The translations under genes and the position numbers were made by a program. From Zestomicrobium sp964482405 (GTDB taxonomy: Archaea > Thermoproteota > Thermoprotei_A > Sulfolobales > NBVN01): a stretch of 57,791 nucleotides of DNA. Of this stretch, positions 49,093 to 57,644 are shown one piece after another (position 1 is the first letter of the stretch; every line of letters begins with the position of its first letter). The DNA is taken from positions 1-57,791 of the forward strand of contig CAYZXH010000004.1 in NCBI GenBank assembly GCA_964482405.1, written 5' to 3'. The notes beneath the pieces were generated by a model. That model was not told the origin of the DNA, made no database searches, and saw only the letters and a program-made list of their open reading frames with translations.

Positions 49093-51000
49093 ATGCCTCG
49101 TAGTGAGGTAAACGCTATATTAGGGGGTCCTCAAGGAGCAGGTCTTGAGACAAGTATGGCCGTGTTAGGTTATGCTTTAGCGAGGTCTGGGCATGGTTTC
49201 ATAGCTGATAGAGAGTACTTCTCGAATATTAAGGGGAGACATAGTTATATACACTTAAGAATTTCTTCGAAGAGCGTGCCTAGATCTCTGACATATCCTG
49301 TAGACCTGATAGCGGCTATGGATCCTGAGACTGTGTTTACTCACTTTGATGACTTGAGAGATGGCGGTGTTTTAATATATGATAAAGCATCTAACGATAA
49401 AAGACTAGATTCTATATTGAGTGTCGAGGAACCGCTTAAAGAGAGGGTTGAGGAAAGGCTTACCTCGTTAGGTCTTGAGCCGAGAATCTCTGGTTTAGTG
49501 AGTTACTTAAAGAATCGTAGGGGCGTGAAGGTAGTTGATCTTAACTACGCCGAGATACTGAATATTGCTGGTAGGAAGTTTAAGTTGAGTCCTCAGCAAG
49601 TATCTAGATATGTAAGCTCCATACTTATCGGCGCGATTTCCGGTCTGTTAGGACTTGATGAGGAGTCGCTCATGTATGGTTTCACAAAACATTTTAGGGG
49701 ACGTGAGGACTTAGTAACGCAGAACATGGAAATAGTTGCTTCAGTAAGGAACGCGATCGTTGATTACGGGATTAACGAGTTAATTCTCGAAGGTCTTGGC
49801 ATAGGGCTTGAAGAATTTCTAGTAGTTTCAGGCAATGACGCGGTAGCTATCGGTAAGATAATAGGTGGTTTGAGGTATCAGAGCTACTACCCGATAACGC
49901 CGGCGGCTGACGAGAGCTTCACTCTAGAGAAGTACGAGAAACTTGACATGGGAGACGGGGCTTCCAGCTTAATAGTTATTCAGACTGAGGACGAGATAGC
50001 TGCTATAACGTCGGCTATAGGGGCATCATTGACTGGAGTGAGAAGTGCTACGGCCACGAGCGGGCCCGGCTTTAGTTTGATGGTTGAAGGCCTTTCATGG
50101 GCAGGCATGAACGAGGTTCCTGTAGTGGTAACGTATTATCAAAGAGGTGGTCCAAGCACCGGGTTACCTACCAGGGGTAGTCAGAGCGATCTCTTATTCT
50201 CTGTTTTCTCAGGTCACGGCGAGTTCCCGCGCGTAGTCCTCTCCTCAGGGGATCATCTTGAAGCACTATATGATGCTGTCGACGCATTCAACATAGCTGA
50301 GAAGTATCAGTTGCCGGTCATTCATTTACTAGATAAGTTTCTGGCTAACACCTTGACGCTGATGCCGTTGCCTGACTTAAACAACATACTCATAGATAGA
50401 GGTCTTGTGACGGAAGGTGACGAAACTTATAAGAGATTTGACTTAGGTAGTCAAGTATCCCCACGAGCTTACTTAGGTTCTAAAGCTATTATGTGGTATA
50501 CTGGTGACGAGCACGACGAGCTAGGACATATATGTGAGGATCCAGTGAACAGGGTTAAGATGTACTCTAAGAGGATGAAGAAGCTTGAGTTAATAGATTC
50601 AGAAATTCCTAACAGTAAGAAAGCGGCGTATTTTGGTTCAGGAAACCCGGAGGTGCTCATGATTGGGTGGGGTTCTGTTAAGGGGGTTGCGTTAGACGCC
50701 GTGGAGATGCTTAAGAATAGGGGTGTTGAAGCAGCTTACCTACAGCTGAGGATCTTATGGCCTTTCCCAAGCACTTACATTAGCGAGTTACTTAGTTCCG
50801 TAGACTCTACGATAGTAGTAGTAGAGCATAGTTACGTAGTCCAGCTAGCTGATTTAATAACTATGAACACAGGCTTCAAGAAGTTAAGAAGAGTGAGTAA
50901 GTTTACTGGAAGGCCTATATACCTCTCGGAACTCGTGGAAGCTGTTGATGAGATAAGGCTGAAAGGAGTTGAGAAGGTGGTGTTGAGTTATGGCGCGTGA
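49093..51000 (+). CDS. 2-oxoacid:ferredoxin oxidoreductase, fused gamma-alpha subunit
   Basis: A 635-residue subunit combining the gamma and alpha functions, as in the two-subunit enzymes of Sulfolobus and Aeropyrum. The gamma-like N-terminal part has LGGPQGAGLETSMAVL and the alpha part has the signature YYPITPAADES, which binds TPP and CoA and marks the broad-specificity two-subunit type. The C-terminal domain with LRILWPFPSTYI follows. ATG 49093 has GGTGGGTCAGG upstream; the frame extends upstream over the previous gene and is not credible. Its stop overlaps the beta subunit start by 11 bases. Confidence 0.92.
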   Translation: MPRSEVNAILGGPQGAGLETSMAVLGYALARSGHGFIADREYFSNIKGRHSYIHLRISSKSVPRSLTYPVDLIAAMDPETVFTHFDDLRDGGVLIYDKASNDKRLDSILSVEEPLKERVEERLTSLGLEPRISGLVSYLKNRRGVKVVDLNYAEILNIAGRKFKLSPQQVSRYVSSILIGAISGLLGLDEESLMYGFTKHFRGREDLVTQNMEIVASVRNAIVDYGINELILEGLGIGLEEFLVVSGNDAVAIGKIIGGLRYQSYYPITPAADESFTLEKYEKLDMGDGASSLIVIQTEDEIAAITSAIGASLTGVRSATATSGPGFSLMVEGLSWAGMNEVPVVVTYYQRGGPSTGLPTRGSQSDLLFSVFSGHGEFPRVVLSSGDHLEALYDAVDAFNIAEKYQLPVIHLLDKFLANTLTLMPLPDLNNILIDRGLVTEGDETYKRFDLGSQVSPRAYLGSKAIMWYTGDEHDELGHICEDPVNRVKMYSKRMKKLELIDSEIPNSKKAAYFGSGNPEVLMIGWGSVKGVALDAVEMLKNRGVEAAYLQLRILWPFPSTYISELLSSVDSTIVVVEHSYVVQLADLITMNTGFKKLRRVSKFTGRPIYLSELVEAVDEIRLKGVEKVVLSYGA

Positions 51001-51940
51001 CATGACTTTCTATAAATCACCCGTATGGCAGGATTGGTGTCCAGGGTGCGGAAACTTCGGGATAGTGGCCGCGCTGTATAAGGCTTTCGCAGAGCTTGAA
51101 CTAGATCCTTCGAGAACTGTGGTAGTTTCTGGGATAGGTTGTTCCGGCAAAACACCTCATTTCGTGAAAGTGAACGGGGTTCACACACTACACGGGAGAG
51201 CCATACCATTCGCTACTGGGATAAAGCTAGCTAATCCCGAGCTTGAGGTCGTGGTTCACGGGGGTGATGGCGATCTCCTAGGCATTGGTGCCGGGCACTT
51301 CGTAGCTTTAGGTAGGAGAAACATAGATATAACTGTCGTAATGCACGATAATAAGGTTTACGGCTTGACTAAGGGTCAGGCTTCTCCAACACTACCTAAA
51401 GGCGCTAAAACTAAGTCTCTTGCCAAGCCTAACATACAGGACGCGGTCAACCCAGTAGCTCTCGCTCTAGCTTCAGGGTATACTTTCGTTGCTAGGGCTT
51501 ACGCGTTCGAGTCAGAACACCTTAAAGAGATACTTAAGAAAGCCATCACACACAAAGGCTCTGCCTTCGTAGACGTTCTGCAACCCTGCGTTACGTATAA
51601 CGACATACATACCGTGGAATACTATAGGAAGAGGCTTTACAAACTCGAGGATATTGGGTGGGATCCGCTACCAAAGGAAGCTAGTGAGGAAGCCGTAATG
51701 AACAAGGTACTGAAAGCTTTTGAGAAATCCATGGAGTGGGATACTAGGATACCTATAGGAGTATTCTACGTTAACCCTTACGTCCCGACCTATGAGGAGA
51801 GAATAGCTGAGAACAATCCTTCATATAAAGTAAACTACCCAGCCAAGCAATCAATCGTTAAGGAGGGTAAGCCAATAATAGACCTAGACTCATTCAAGAA
51901 GTTATTCCAAGACTTCATAGTCAGAACAAGGACTACGTGA
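50990..51940 (+). CDS. 2-oxoacid:ferredoxin oxidoreductase, beta subunit
   Basis: A 316-residue beta subunit that binds TPP-Mg and one [4Fe-4S] cluster. The cluster ligands are WCPGCGNFG (C-x2-C) and SGIGCSGKTP near the N-terminus, and LQPCVTYN later on. TPP/Mg is bound by HGGDGDLLGIGAGH and MHDNKVYGLTKGQ. With the fused alpha subunit it forms a heterodimer that decarboxylates 2-oxoacids (2-oxoglutarate, pyruvate and others) and reduces ferredoxin. ATG 50990 overlaps the alpha gene. It is followed by a single ferredoxin gene on the other strand. Confidence 0.93.
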   Translation: MARDMTFYKSPVWQDWCPGCGNFGIVAALYKAFAELELDPSRTVVVSGIGCSGKTPHFVKVNGVHTLHGRAIPFATGIKLANPELEVVVHGGDGDLLGIGAGHFVALGRRNIDITVVMHDNKVYGLTKGQASPTLPKGAKTKSLAKPNIQDAVNPVALALASGYTFVARAYAFESEHLKEILKKAITHKGSAFVDVLQPCVTYNDIHTVEYYRKRLYKLEDIGWDPLPKEASEEAVMNKVLKAFEKSMEWDTRIPIGVFYVNPYVPTYEERIAENNPSYKVNYPAKQSIVKEGKPIIDLDSFKKLFQDFIVRTRTT

Positions 51941-52216
51941 CGGAATCGTGACTATGTCTGCCTTGACGAAATACTTGAACACCTACTGTGTATGCTTGCG
52001 ATCTTACGCGTTTTCAATTAGTAAGGTTTAAATACTTATTCGCGAATAATCTGTTCTGCGATAATATTAAATAACTTGAGAGGGCTTAAGAGCGCTAAGC
52101 TTGATAAGGAGGGCTCTGGATGTGATGAAGCTGATGATTCTATAATCCTCCGAAAATATGAGAACACTCAAAATACTGTTTAATATAGTTAATTGGGCGA
52201 TATACGGAAAATTAAG
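51941..52216. other. 276-bp intergenic region, possible untranslated RNA
   Basis: It lies between convergent genes, so no promoter is expected, yet it has a good TATA-like GGTTTAAATACTT (about 52023-52035) and the palindrome TATTCGCGAATA (about 52035-52048). Downstream is GGAGG paired at distance with CCTCC (about 52107-52152). I see no convincing protein, tRNA or C/D box RNA. Confidence 0.25.
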
Positions 52217-52465
52217 TTACTCTTTTACTTCCTCAATTTTTATGGCTCCTACCGGACAGGCATCTGCGGCTTGCTTAACACACTCATAAAGCTCTTCAGG
52301 GATTACCCCCGTGGATATGTCTTCTGTGGTCTCGGTAGCGTATTTTTGCGTCAACATATTTCTCCCAGTATCTTCACCTAAGACGAAGACCTCAGGACAT
52401 AGTGAGGGAGCTACACCACAGGCTATGCACGTTTGTCTATCAACTATTACCTTATACTTAACCAA
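52217..52465 (-). CDS. Ferredoxin (single [4Fe-4S]-type)
   Basis: An 82-residue ferredoxin with one cluster motif, CIACGVAPSLCPEVF, and its distal ligand in ADACPVGAI; the extra Cys in YECVKQ may form a disulfide as in Pyrococcus ferredoxin. It probably accepts electrons from the neighbouring 2-oxoacid and aldehyde oxidoreductases. TTG 52465 is preceded by a minus-strand TATATTTATATT-like element (about 52500-52510). Confidence 0.9.
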   Translation of the reverse strand: MVKYKVIVDRQTCIACGVAPSLCPEVFVLGEDTGRNMLTQKYATETTEDISTGVIPEELYECVKQAADACPVGAIKIEEVKE

Positions 52466-52659
52466 TTAAAGACACCCCAATAACTATTCTTAGGCAACTA
52501 ATATAAATATTGAGTTGCTATGGTTCAAAGTAATATACCCGGATCTTTAATTAATTACAGCATTAGACATGTTTAAGCCTCTGTAAGACATCTATGAATA
52601 ATTTAAATCGTATTAAAGCTTTATTAATTTTGGTCAAAAAGTATTTTGAGATGATATAT

Positions 52660-53868
52660 ATGAGGAAGATTTCACTAAGATCTTCAAAAATAAAGCCATC
52701 GCCTCATAGGAGACTCGTAGCTAAGGTTGACGAGCTTCTTAAGTCTGGGAGAACTGTCTATAATTACTCGGCCGGCCAGCCAGGTCTCCCGCCTGATGAA
52801 GAATTAATAAAGGATTTCTATGATAAGCTCACTAAGAATCCTTTCAATCATTTTAGATATGTGTCCACGAAGGGGCTTTACGAGTTGCGTGAAGCTATTA
52901 AAGAAGACTTAAGGAGGTATGGTGGTTTCGAGGTAGATCCTGAGAACATCGTCATTACTTCAGGCGGGGTTGAAGGGATGAATCTCTCATTGATAACTAC
53001 GACGGATCCTGGTGACGAGATAGTTTTGCTAGACCCGACGTACAGTGTGTATTGGGATTTAGCAGAGCTCTATGGGCTGAGGGTAAGGAAGTGTGGTCAG
53101 GTGATCGACGGGGGTTTCCAGCCTAGTGAGGAGTGTTTAAAGGAGTCTGTAAACAAGAATACTGCAGCCATCATAGTGGTCAGTCCAGACAACCCGACCA
53201 GTAGGATAATAAGAGAGGACTTGATGAAGCTCATAGCTGATTTATGCATAGATAATGACGTGTGGTTAATATACGATGAGGCTTACAAGCATGTAGTGTA
53301 TGAGGGGGAGCATGTGTGGATTCAGAGATATTCTAGAACTATGGAGAAATTAATAAGCATTAACTCGTTCTCTAAAGACGTCGCAATACCTGGATTCAGG
53401 GTTGGATACACGTACGCGCCGAAAGAAGTAATAACTGAGATGGTTAAGATTAAGGGGCTCTTAAGCATTACCTCACCTGTTCCTGGACAGTGGTTTGCTT
53501 ACTACGCGCTCACATCAGGTATAAAAGAAAAATACTTAAGCAAGGTCATCCCGATATATAGGTCTAGGAGGGACGCGCTCTACGACGCTCTGAAGAAATA
53601 CTTACCTGAGGCGAAGGTGTGGAAACCGCCGGCCTCCATGTACTTATTCCCTGACATGACGTCCTACCTAGAAAAACTGGGGATGAATGATATTGATTTC
53701 ACGTATCAACTAGCTGATAGGAAAGGAGTTGTTATGTTGCCGGGCTCTATATTTGGTGATCACGGAAATAACCATCTTAGAATAACTTTCGTGACTCAAC
53801 CAGAAGATAAGCTTAGGAAAGGGATTGAGATAATGGCTGAGTTCATAAGCGAGCTAGAAAAAACATAG
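52660..53868 (+). CDS. Class I aminotransferase
   Basis: A 402-residue PLP aminotransferase of the AspAT/alanine superfamily. The motifs are YSAGQPGLPPDEE (substrate loop), SGGVEGMNLSL (PLP phosphate), VVSPDNPTSR (NPT loop), YDEAYKHVVY (PLP-contacting Asp-Glu-Ala-Tyr), SFSKDVAIPGFRVGY with the Schiff-base Lys, and HLRITFV near the C-terminus. The substrate cannot be told by eye; a branched-chain, aspartate or alanine type is possible. ATG 52660 is preferred because a TATA-like AATTTAAAT (about 52595-52605) excludes the upstream start at 52594. Confidence 0.85.
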   Translation: MRKISLRSSKIKPSPHRRLVAKVDELLKSGRTVYNYSAGQPGLPPDEELIKDFYDKLTKNPFNHFRYVSTKGLYELREAIKEDLRRYGGFEVDPENIVITSGGVEGMNLSLITTTDPGDEIVLLDPTYSVYWDLAELYGLRVRKCGQVIDGGFQPSEECLKESVNKNTAAIIVVSPDNPTSRIIREDLMKLIADLCIDNDVWLIYDEAYKHVVYEGEHVWIQRYSRTMEKLISINSFSKDVAIPGFRVGYTYAPKEVITEMVKIKGLLSITSPVPGQWFAYYALTSGIKEKYLSKVIPIYRSRRDALYDALKKYLPEAKVWKPPASMYLFPDMTSYLEKLGMNDIDFTYQLADRKGVVMLPGSIFGDHGNNHLRITFVTQPEDKLRKGIEIMAEFISELEKT

Positions 53869-54095
53869 TTTTCGTTGTTTTAGAGTGTCTCAAAACTTTA
53901 ACAATATATTCTCTAATGTACTCTCTTAATTCTTGTTAGGACCTCTTACTGAGATAATATTATATGGGGGTTAGAAACTGGTGCGAGTTAGTTCATTTAC
54001 AGAGTGTTTCGCAGGCGGGGTTTGTGTGGTAGTTTTCTTTAATCTAGTAAAAAAGCTTATTAACTCTGTAACAAGAGTTTTTAAGGTTTACGGGG

Positions 54096-55031
54096 GTGAT
54101 TAAGACGGTAGATCTCGAGAAGCAGGAGGAGAAATGTCCTCCGGGTAAGGTTATTTACGATGAGGTTAGGGGAGAGTACATATGTACTGAGAGCGGTGAG
54201 GTTATTGAGGAAAGGGTTGTTGATCAAGGTCCTGAGTGGAGAGCGTTTACTCCTGAGGAGAAGGAGAAGAGATCGCGTTCCGGCTCCCCACTCTCGCAGA
54301 CATTACATGATAGCGGCATAGCCACCATGATTGATTGGCGTGATAGGGACGCTTCAGGCAAGAAGTTAGAGTTAGAGCGTAAGTTGGAAGCTATGCGTAT
54401 GCGTAAGTGGCAGATAAGGACTAGAATACAGAATAGTATAGACAGGAACATAACTCAAGCCGCTGAGGAGTTAGATAGGTTAGCAGTAGAATTAGGTCTT
54501 CCCGAAGCCATCAAAGACGAGGCCGCAACAATCTACAGAAAGGCGGTTGAGAGAGGGGTGGTTAGGGGCAGAGCAGTGGAGGCGGTTGTTGCTGCTTGTC
54601 TTTACATAGCTTGCAGACTCTACAAGCTACCTAGATCTCTTGATGACATCGCTGAGTATACTAAGACTCAGAAGAAGGAAATAGCTAGGTGTTTCAGGTT
54701 ATTAGTTCGTGAACTCAATATTAAGATACCCGTCTCAGGAGCTAGTGATTACATACCGCAAATGATTTCAGCGTTAGGGCTTGGCGGGAGAGTGGAGGCA
54801 AAGGCTAAGGAAATACTTGAGCAAGCTAAGAGTACCGGGATTACGGCTGGTAAGGACCCTGCCGGGGTAGCCGCGGCAGCGGTCTATATCGCGGCCAGAC
54901 TCTGCGGGATAAAGAAAACTCAGAAAGACATAGCTCAAGTAGCCGGCGTGACTGAAGTCACGGTAAGGAACAGGTATAGGGAAATAACTCAGCAACTAAA
55001 CCTTAAAGTCCCGGAGGACGAGGAGGAATAA
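54096..55031 (+). CDS. tfb: Transcription initiation factor B (TFB)
   Basis: A 311-residue TFB, homologue of TFIIB, which bridges TBP-TATA and RNA polymerase. It has the N-terminal zinc-ribbon region CPPGKVIYDEVRGEYICTES (shown in part), the B-reader/linker DQGPEWRAFTPEEK, and two cyclin repeats (residues about 115-205 and 210-305) with a helix-turn-helix in the second for BRE. The ribbon lacks half of the usual Cys, but this is standard for crenarchaeal TFB (CPPDKIIF). GTG 54096 has a TATA-like AAAAAAGCTTATTA (about 54047-54060) upstream. Confidence 0.96.
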   Translation: MIKTVDLEKQEEKCPPGKVIYDEVRGEYICTESGEVIEERVVDQGPEWRAFTPEEKEKRSRSGSPLSQTLHDSGIATMIDWRDRDASGKKLELERKLEAMRMRKWQIRTRIQNSIDRNITQAAEELDRLAVELGLPEAIKDEAATIYRKAVERGVVRGRAVEAVVAACLYIACRLYKLPRSLDDIAEYTKTQKKEIARCFRLLVRELNIKIPVSGASDYIPQMISALGLGGRVEAKAKEILEQAKSTGITAGKDPAGVAAAAVYIAARLCGIKKTQKDIAQVAGVTEVTVRNRYREITQQLNLKVPEDEEE

Positions 55032-55045
55032 TCCATAAAAAGATC

Positions 55046-55378
55046 TTACTCGGTTTCTATGAATATTATGCTCTCGGCAGGAATCCCGAACTCCTCAATA
55101 AGTATATTCCTGACTTTTTGTCTCTGATCACCCTGTATTTCTATGTGATTATCCTTAACCGTACCACCAGTAGCTAACTTACTCTTAAGAACGGAAGCTA
55201 CTTTCTTTAAATCATACGTTGATGGGTCTATACCCTCAATAATCGTGACCTCCTTACCAAACTTCCTCCTCTCTAACCTTATCTTAACAAGCTGTTCCTC
55301 AGCACCTAACTGAACGCAAAGTTCTTCCGGTAACCCACCACATAGGGAAACTATATCTACCTTACTCTTCTTACTCAT
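55046..55378 (-). CDS. Translation initiation factor aIF1 (SUI1 family)
   Basis: A 110-residue SUI1-fold protein that controls start-codon selection on the small ribosomal subunit. The conserved core is EVTIIEGIDPSTYDLKKVA, then LKSKLATGGTVKDNHIEIQGDQRQKVRNIL, the G-G-T and QGD patterns of the family. The N-terminal Cys-containing extension (SLCGGLPEELC) is common in archaea. It is convergent with tfb, 14 bases away. ATG 55378 is the start. Confidence 0.93.
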   Translation of the reverse strand: MSKKSKVDIVSLCGGLPEELCVQLGAEEQLVKIRLERRKFGKEVTIIEGIDPSTYDLKKVASVLKSKLATGGTVKDNHIEIQGDQRQKVRNILIEEFGIPAESIIFIETE

Positions 55379-55706
55379 CTCACACCCTACTTCATGTAAT
55401 ACATTTTCAAGAGTTTATAAAGATTTATGATATACTGGAGCGTTTACCTCCCGCTAAGTTTTATGATTTACTTGCTAAATATCCGCAGATACTTAGCGAG
55501 TGATTCATTACGCTTTCCTTAAGCCCCCTCACTAGCTCATCAAGATCATCTCAACTCCAACTACGTGCTACGGAAGTCTTATAAGCTTTTCCCACACTAT
55601 GTGAGCATACAGCTCCCCATGGCTCTGAGAAGTGTAGAAAGACATGAATTATTAATAGAAAGCTATGACCTAAGGTTTCTGTCCATAAAATATGTGGTTG
55701 TTTTTA
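55379..55706. other. 328-bp intergenic region, nothing firm
   Basis: Between the aIF1 start and the end of the KaiC-like gene. It contains the aIF1 promoter (a minus-strand TATA-like TTTATAAAC at about 55413-55421) and a second minus-strand AGCTTATAAGAC (about 55575-55588) with no open reading frame after it. Short frames on either strand lack starts or run only 20-30 codons. I assign no gene. Confidence 0.3.
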
Positions 55707-57146
55707 TTAACTTGATAGGGCTGACGTAAATGATTTTCTTATGGTGTCCGTAACTTCCTCAACACATTCTTGTAGTTCTTCTTGAGTCGCTATGTAAGGA
55801 TTCCTGAATCTCCTCCATATGTAAGCTTTATGACTTACATTGCCTTCTGAGCCTTCATACCAGAATCTTATTATGACATCAGCTATCCTAGATTCTAGAT
55901 TATAGCTTAGATTATCTGTGTAAGCGCCAATCCTAACAATTATTTTACCTAGTTTCTTTAGGTAATTCATCTGATTATAGAGTTCTCGAATATGGGTGTT
56001 AATGTTTGTTGTGTGTCTAGGTATTTCAACCCCGTGAAAGACTATTATGTCAGGATTTAGTTTCTCAATCATTAATAACTCACGTATCATGAGTTGTGAG
56101 ACACTGTATGAGAACGGGTTGATGCTTTTGAAGATAATGTAATCACTAATTAGTTTCTCAGCCTGATCCCTACTAATTCCTTTATTAATGAGTTTCTTTC
56201 TTAAAGCTTCCTGTGTTGATGTGGGTGGGTACTTATAGCTTATTAGGAGTAGTTTTAGATTCTCTTTCAGAGCTAAACCAAGTAACACTAACATTAAATC
56301 AACATAATCCGTGTCTGGTGGGTAGGTAATGTTTATGACCATACCCTTATGTATGTGCATTAAAGTCTTTTGGAGTAGGTTGCAAGGCACCTCTATCTGT
56401 TTTCCTACTTCGTTAATTTCTTCCAGTATTGCCGGTATCCAGACTTCAACCCCTTTACCCTCACTTATCGAGAACGGTACTTCAGCAAGTAATATCGGTG
56501 CTCCCCTAACCTTCCTGATCTCAAGAGTCCTGACTAGGAAGCCCTCATCTATCCTGTGCTTTAATATTAGGATCGCGTCAGAAACGAACTCTATGCTCCC
56601 TAACTCAATTGTTTGGGAACCGTACGGCATCTCAGCTATTAGTATGAGTAAGCCGTTGATTACTCGTGAGATAGTGTAGAAGAAGTTCTGTAGCCAAGAC
56701 CTCTTCTCAATATTTTTCTCAACGATGTCTAGCAAAGGATTTAAGGAATCTATCACTACAACGGTGTGTTCTTCGGAAACAAACTTGCTTATTGTCTCAG
56801 CAACCCCCTCTATATCGAGTGACATAGGTATTTTAATGAATTTAAAGAGTCCTCTAGACTCTACATCCCTTAAATTAAGTCCTAACTTACTCATGTATTC
56901 ATATAATTTCTCCTTATCTTCTTGCAGGGATATGTATAAGCATTTACGTCCTTTAAGAGCGTTAGAGTAACATATGGTAGAAGCCATGGTTGTCTTGCCG
57001 GATCCGGGATGCCCCGCTATAACTATATTGTATGGTGGGGAGATAAAGCTTCCTAGAAGCTTGTCTAAACCTTCTATACCAAGCTCCAGAGACTCACTAG
57101 ATTTACTCACAGCATTAACCCTCAAGCACTTATCTCTTAGTTTCAA
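55707..57146 (-). CDS. KaiC-like RecA-superfamily ATPase with a degenerate second half
   Basis: A 479-residue protein with an intact KaiC/RadA-type ATPase in the first half (residues about 15-235): GIEGLDKLLG, Walker A IAGHPGSGKTTMAS, catalytic YISLQEDKEKL and Walker B TVVVIDSLNPLLD. The second half keeps a similar strand order with PDIIVFHGVEIPR as a Walker-B-like strand, but has no Walker A. Archaeal KaiC-like proteins are often signalling or archaellum-related regulators; the precise role is unknown. TTG 57146 follows a TATA-like element (about 57185-57197); GTG 57110 is an alternative. Confidence 0.8.
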   Translation of the reverse strand: MKLRDKCLRVNAVSKSSESLELGIEGLDKLLGSFISPPYNIVIAGHPGSGKTTMASTICYSNALKGRKCLYISLQEDKEKLYEYMSKLGLNLRDVESRGLFKFIKIPMSLDIEGVAETISKFVSEEHTVVVIDSLNPLLDIVEKNIEKRSWLQNFFYTISRVINGLLILIAEMPYGSQTIELGSIEFVSDAILILKHRIDEGFLVRTLEIRKVRGAPILLAEVPFSISEGKGVEVWIPAILEEINEVGKQIEVPCNLLQKTLMHIHKGMVINITYPPDTDYVDLMLVLLGLALKENLKLLLISYKYPPTSTQEALRKKLINKGISRDQAEKLISDYIIFKSINPFSYSVSQLMIRELLMIEKLNPDIIVFHGVEIPRHTTNINTHIRELYNQMNYLKKLGKIIVRIGAYTDNLSYNLESRIADVIIRFWYEGSEGNVSHKAYIWRRFRNPYIATQEELQECVEEVTDTIRKSFTSALSS

Positions 57147-57227
57147 GAATATATATGGTGGGGGGTTAAAAATAAAAACCTGAAGACTTAAATATTTTGA
57201 GCAGGCCCTTAATAAAAAATCATTAAA

Positions 57228-57440
57228 TCATAAAAGAGGTATTAAGTCTGAGTGACAGTAAGGGCATTTGCCGTTTAGGGATCTGTAGTCACCTGAGCAA
57301 ACAATCACTTTATCGCTACCGCATTTACTGCATGTGTAGAGGATGTCTTTCCCTACGTGGAGAGACTTCCTACATATTATGCAGTTCTTAGTCACCCAAC
57401 CTAGATGTCCCGACGCGTTCACACCCCTCAATATACCCAT
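57228..57440 (-). CDS. Small zinc-ribbon protein
   Basis: A protein of about 70 residues with zinc-finger Cys pairs: NCIICRKS, YTCSKCGSD and GKCPYCHSD, plus a single Cys in VIVCSGDY. The pattern resembles archaeal two-ribbon proteins such as HVO_2753, with one Cys missing. Function is unknown. ATG 57440 has GGTGAG upstream; GTG 57449 is an alternative. It precedes the KaiC-like gene on the same strand by 82 bases. Confidence 0.65.
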   Translation of the reverse strand: MGILRGVNASGHLGWVTKNCIICRKSLHVGKDILYTCSKCGSDKVIVCSGDYRSLNGKCPYCHSDLIPLL

Positions 57441-57644
57441 TAAACTCACCTAGCATTCTCCTGTAAACTAGTTAATAAGCTGATACGTAATCAGAAGATC
57501 CGTTTAGGGTGGAGTGATTGCCCGTGCGTAGCTACCGAAATAACGAAAATACTCAAAATACCACGTGCGTGTTCATCCCGCCTCCTTTGCTCTGCCTCCT
57601 CGCTCACGATCCAAGGGTTCCCTAGGCTGTTTCGGTTTTCATGA

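Noticed and set aside
52100..52160. Two TGATGA motifs that could be C boxes of a C/D sRNA.
   Set aside because: The only CTGA overlaps the second TGATGA, so no proper D box or guide spacing exists.
54096..54200. Apparently broken zinc ribbon in TFB (CPPGK and CTESG).
   Set aside because: Crenarchaeal TFB proteins commonly have the same CPP...C pattern, so this is a lineage feature and not a new loss.
55400..55505. An open plus-strand frame ending KFYDLLAKYPQILSE before TGA.
   Set aside because: It has no start codon in frame and overlaps the aIF1 promoter; it looks like chance or an old remnant.
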